DNA of 12,333 bases from CAZVBV01 sp964513975 (GTDB lineage Bacteria > Patescibacteriota > Gracilibacteria > UBA4473): contig CAZEON010000037.1 in assembly GCA_964513975.1 (NCBI GenBank), positions 1-12,333 of the forward strand, in the 5' to 3' direction. Below, piece by piece: positions 12,221 through 12,333 of this stretch. The notes under the pieces were generated by a model. That model was not told where the DNA came from. It made no database searches and saw nothing but the letters and a program-made list of their open reading frames with translations. Both the position numbers and the translations under genes were made by a program. The stretch's first letter is position 1, and the number at the start of each line of letters is the position of its first letter.

Positions 12221-12333
12221 GAATTCAGGAGATGTTGACAATAAACAAATTCAGGCGTAAGGATGTCTTAACTTTTATATTCCTACATTTTAGGGTTAAA
12301 CGCAACACTTGGTAGAAGAAGAATAAGAAAAAG
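12221..12333. other. Window end, no supported gene
   Basis: A TTGACA at 12235-12240 with a poor -10 candidate (TAAGGA, 17 bases on) could be the start of a promoter for a gene beyond the window. A 27-codon frame (12232-12315, MLTINKFRRKD...) exists, but its AGGAG overlaps the ATG too closely, so I do not call it. No terminator for the preceding gene is seen. Confidence 0.3.

Noticed and set aside
1..12333. UGA read as glycine, as in Gracilibacteria/SR1
   Set aside because: Two genes end in TGA, one with an ATGA overlap, and no conserved domain needs TGA inside it.
1..12333. tRNA or rRNA genes
   Set aside because: No cloverleaf with a T-arm sequence and no rRNA-like stretch was seen in the gaps.

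Overview
The window reads as an AT-rich bacterial chromosome segment with a standard genetic code. TGA is used as a stop twice, at the end of the secreted protein gene near 2959 and at the end of murJ, and no gene needs in-frame TGA read as glycine. The proteins are small and compact. Most genes lack a Shine-Dalgarno sequence and several promoters sit almost on the start codon. Together with many unrecognised proteins and a lysine-rich, coiled-coil-rich proteome, this suggests an uncultivated Patescibacteria/CPR-type lineage, possibly Peregrinibacteria-like. That assignment is an inference; no rRNA or other taxonomic marker lies in the window.

Layout. Positions 118-2959 hold two unrecognised forward genes: a lysine-rich coiled-coil protein and a signal-peptide protein. 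Each has its own promoter. The second has a perfect TTGACA-17-TATAAT promoter and a 40-nt leader hairpin. They converge with a reverse pair, an ATP-grasp ligase-like gene (5762-4557) followed by an orphan cytoplasmic histidine kinase (4502-3276). The convergent gap (2960-3275) is packed with hairpins and terminators. A divergent secreted protein follows (5876-6397). Then comes a translationally coupled pair: murJ (lipid II flippase) and an RluA-family pseudouridine synthase whose coding sequence carries an in-frame C/G-rich palindromic repeat.

Positions 8813-10755 are mostly non-coding and are the most unusual part. Two repeat modules, X (69 bp, with a hairpin) and Y (78 bp, with an extended -10 promoter), occur twice. 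In one copy X and Y are 510 bp apart, enclosing a 231-bp cruciform-like element (total 8854-9510). In the other copy they are almost fused (10305-10453). The two Y copies point at the next two genes, a small unknown gene (9780-10175) and a class I fructose-bisphosphate aldolase gene (10756-11757). The same stretch carries REP-like and IS200/IS605-like hairpins and a 38-bp perfect palindrome. No transposase is present.

The aldolase is followed after 28 bp by a small unknown gene with a good Shine-Dalgarno sequence, so they probably form an operon. The recognisable functions are envelope building (MurJ), rRNA or tRNA modification (RluA family), glycolysis/gluconeogenesis (aldolase), signalling (histidine kinase) and peptide-type ligation (ATP-grasp). 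The main candidate for something undescribed is the X-Y promoter-carrying repeat with its structured cargo.
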